From assembly GCA_035347995.1 (NCBI GenBank), contig DAOPQD010000056.1, positions 1-21,640 on the forward strand: DNA of 21,640 nucleotides, read 5' to 3'. The position numbers were made by a program, and so were the translations under genes. The first letter of the stretch is position 1. Each line of letters starts with the position of its first letter. The DNA comes from JAAZNO01 sp012798275 (lineage in GTDB: Bacteria; Chloroflexota; Anaerolineae; B4-G1; SLSP01). Below, one piece after another: positions 21,626-21,640 of the stretch. The notes beneath the pieces were generated by a model. It saw only the letters and a list, made by a program, of their open reading frames with translations. It made no database searches and was not told the origin of the DNA.

Positions 21626-21640
21626 GCGGGCGTAGCCCGC
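21626..21640. repeat. Hairpin at the right window edge
   Basis: GCGGGC (21626-21631) pairs with GCCCGC (21635-21640) around GTA, ending exactly at the window border. It is probably the start of a larger intergenic element that continues beyond the window. Confidence 0.5.

Overview
The window is a GC-rich bacterial chromosome segment, most likely from a Chloroflexota member (Anaerolineae-like). I infer this from several things: a nuo cluster reduced to membrane-arm subunits, a PD40-propeller protein, a kinase fused to a PQQ propeller of a type common in that phylum, and 7-bp tandem repeats between genes. No 16S or ribosomal marker is present, so the taxonomy is inference. Coding density is high. 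No stretch over 300 nt lacks a gene, and there are no IS elements, prophage genes or CRISPR arrays.

Region 1 (1-7916, +): a 106-bp-period repeat carrying hairpins, a consensus promoter, and then nuoA, H, J, K, L, M and N. These are exactly the seven membrane-embedded subunits of respiratory complex I. The hydrophilic-arm genes (nuoB, C, D, E, F, G, I) are absent here and must be encoded elsewhere if the complex is complete. nuoA may be translated from a leaderless mRNA.

Region 2 (8013-10730, +): a MurE-like Mur ligase with an altered substrate-specificity motif, and a GT4-type glycosyltransferase. Both suggest envelope functions. 7-bp tandem repeats flank these genes.

Region 3 (12906-10739, -): a membrane-anchored protein combining a PD40/TolB-like propeller with an M15-like zinc peptidase (VanX/VanY motifs), convergent with the glycosyltransferase. 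Upstream of it on the same strand are tRNA-Arg(TCG) and tRNA-His(GTG), with a terminator-like hairpin between them.

Region 4 (15913-12906, -): a two-gene operon. The first gene is a zinc-ribbon threonine-synthase-type PLP enzyme fused in frame to a complete response-regulator receiver domain. The second is a REC-HisKA-HATPase hybrid kinase. Together they look like a biosynthetic enzyme under direct two-component phospho-control, which is the most unusual observation in the window.

Region 5 (16060-21401, +): a promoter followed by four co-directional genes: a Ser/Thr kinase fused to an eight-repeat PQQ propeller, a PP2C phosphatase, a J-domain/VWA fusion, and a zinc-ribbon/FHA protein. This is a compact writer, eraser, effector and reader set for phospho-Thr signalling, reminiscent of kinase/phosphatase/VWA (TerY-P-type) triads. 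The last 240 nt hold no convincing gene, but contain strong hairpins, a G-quadruplex-type tract and a 16-bp motif shared in inverted orientation with the gap at 9556-9571.
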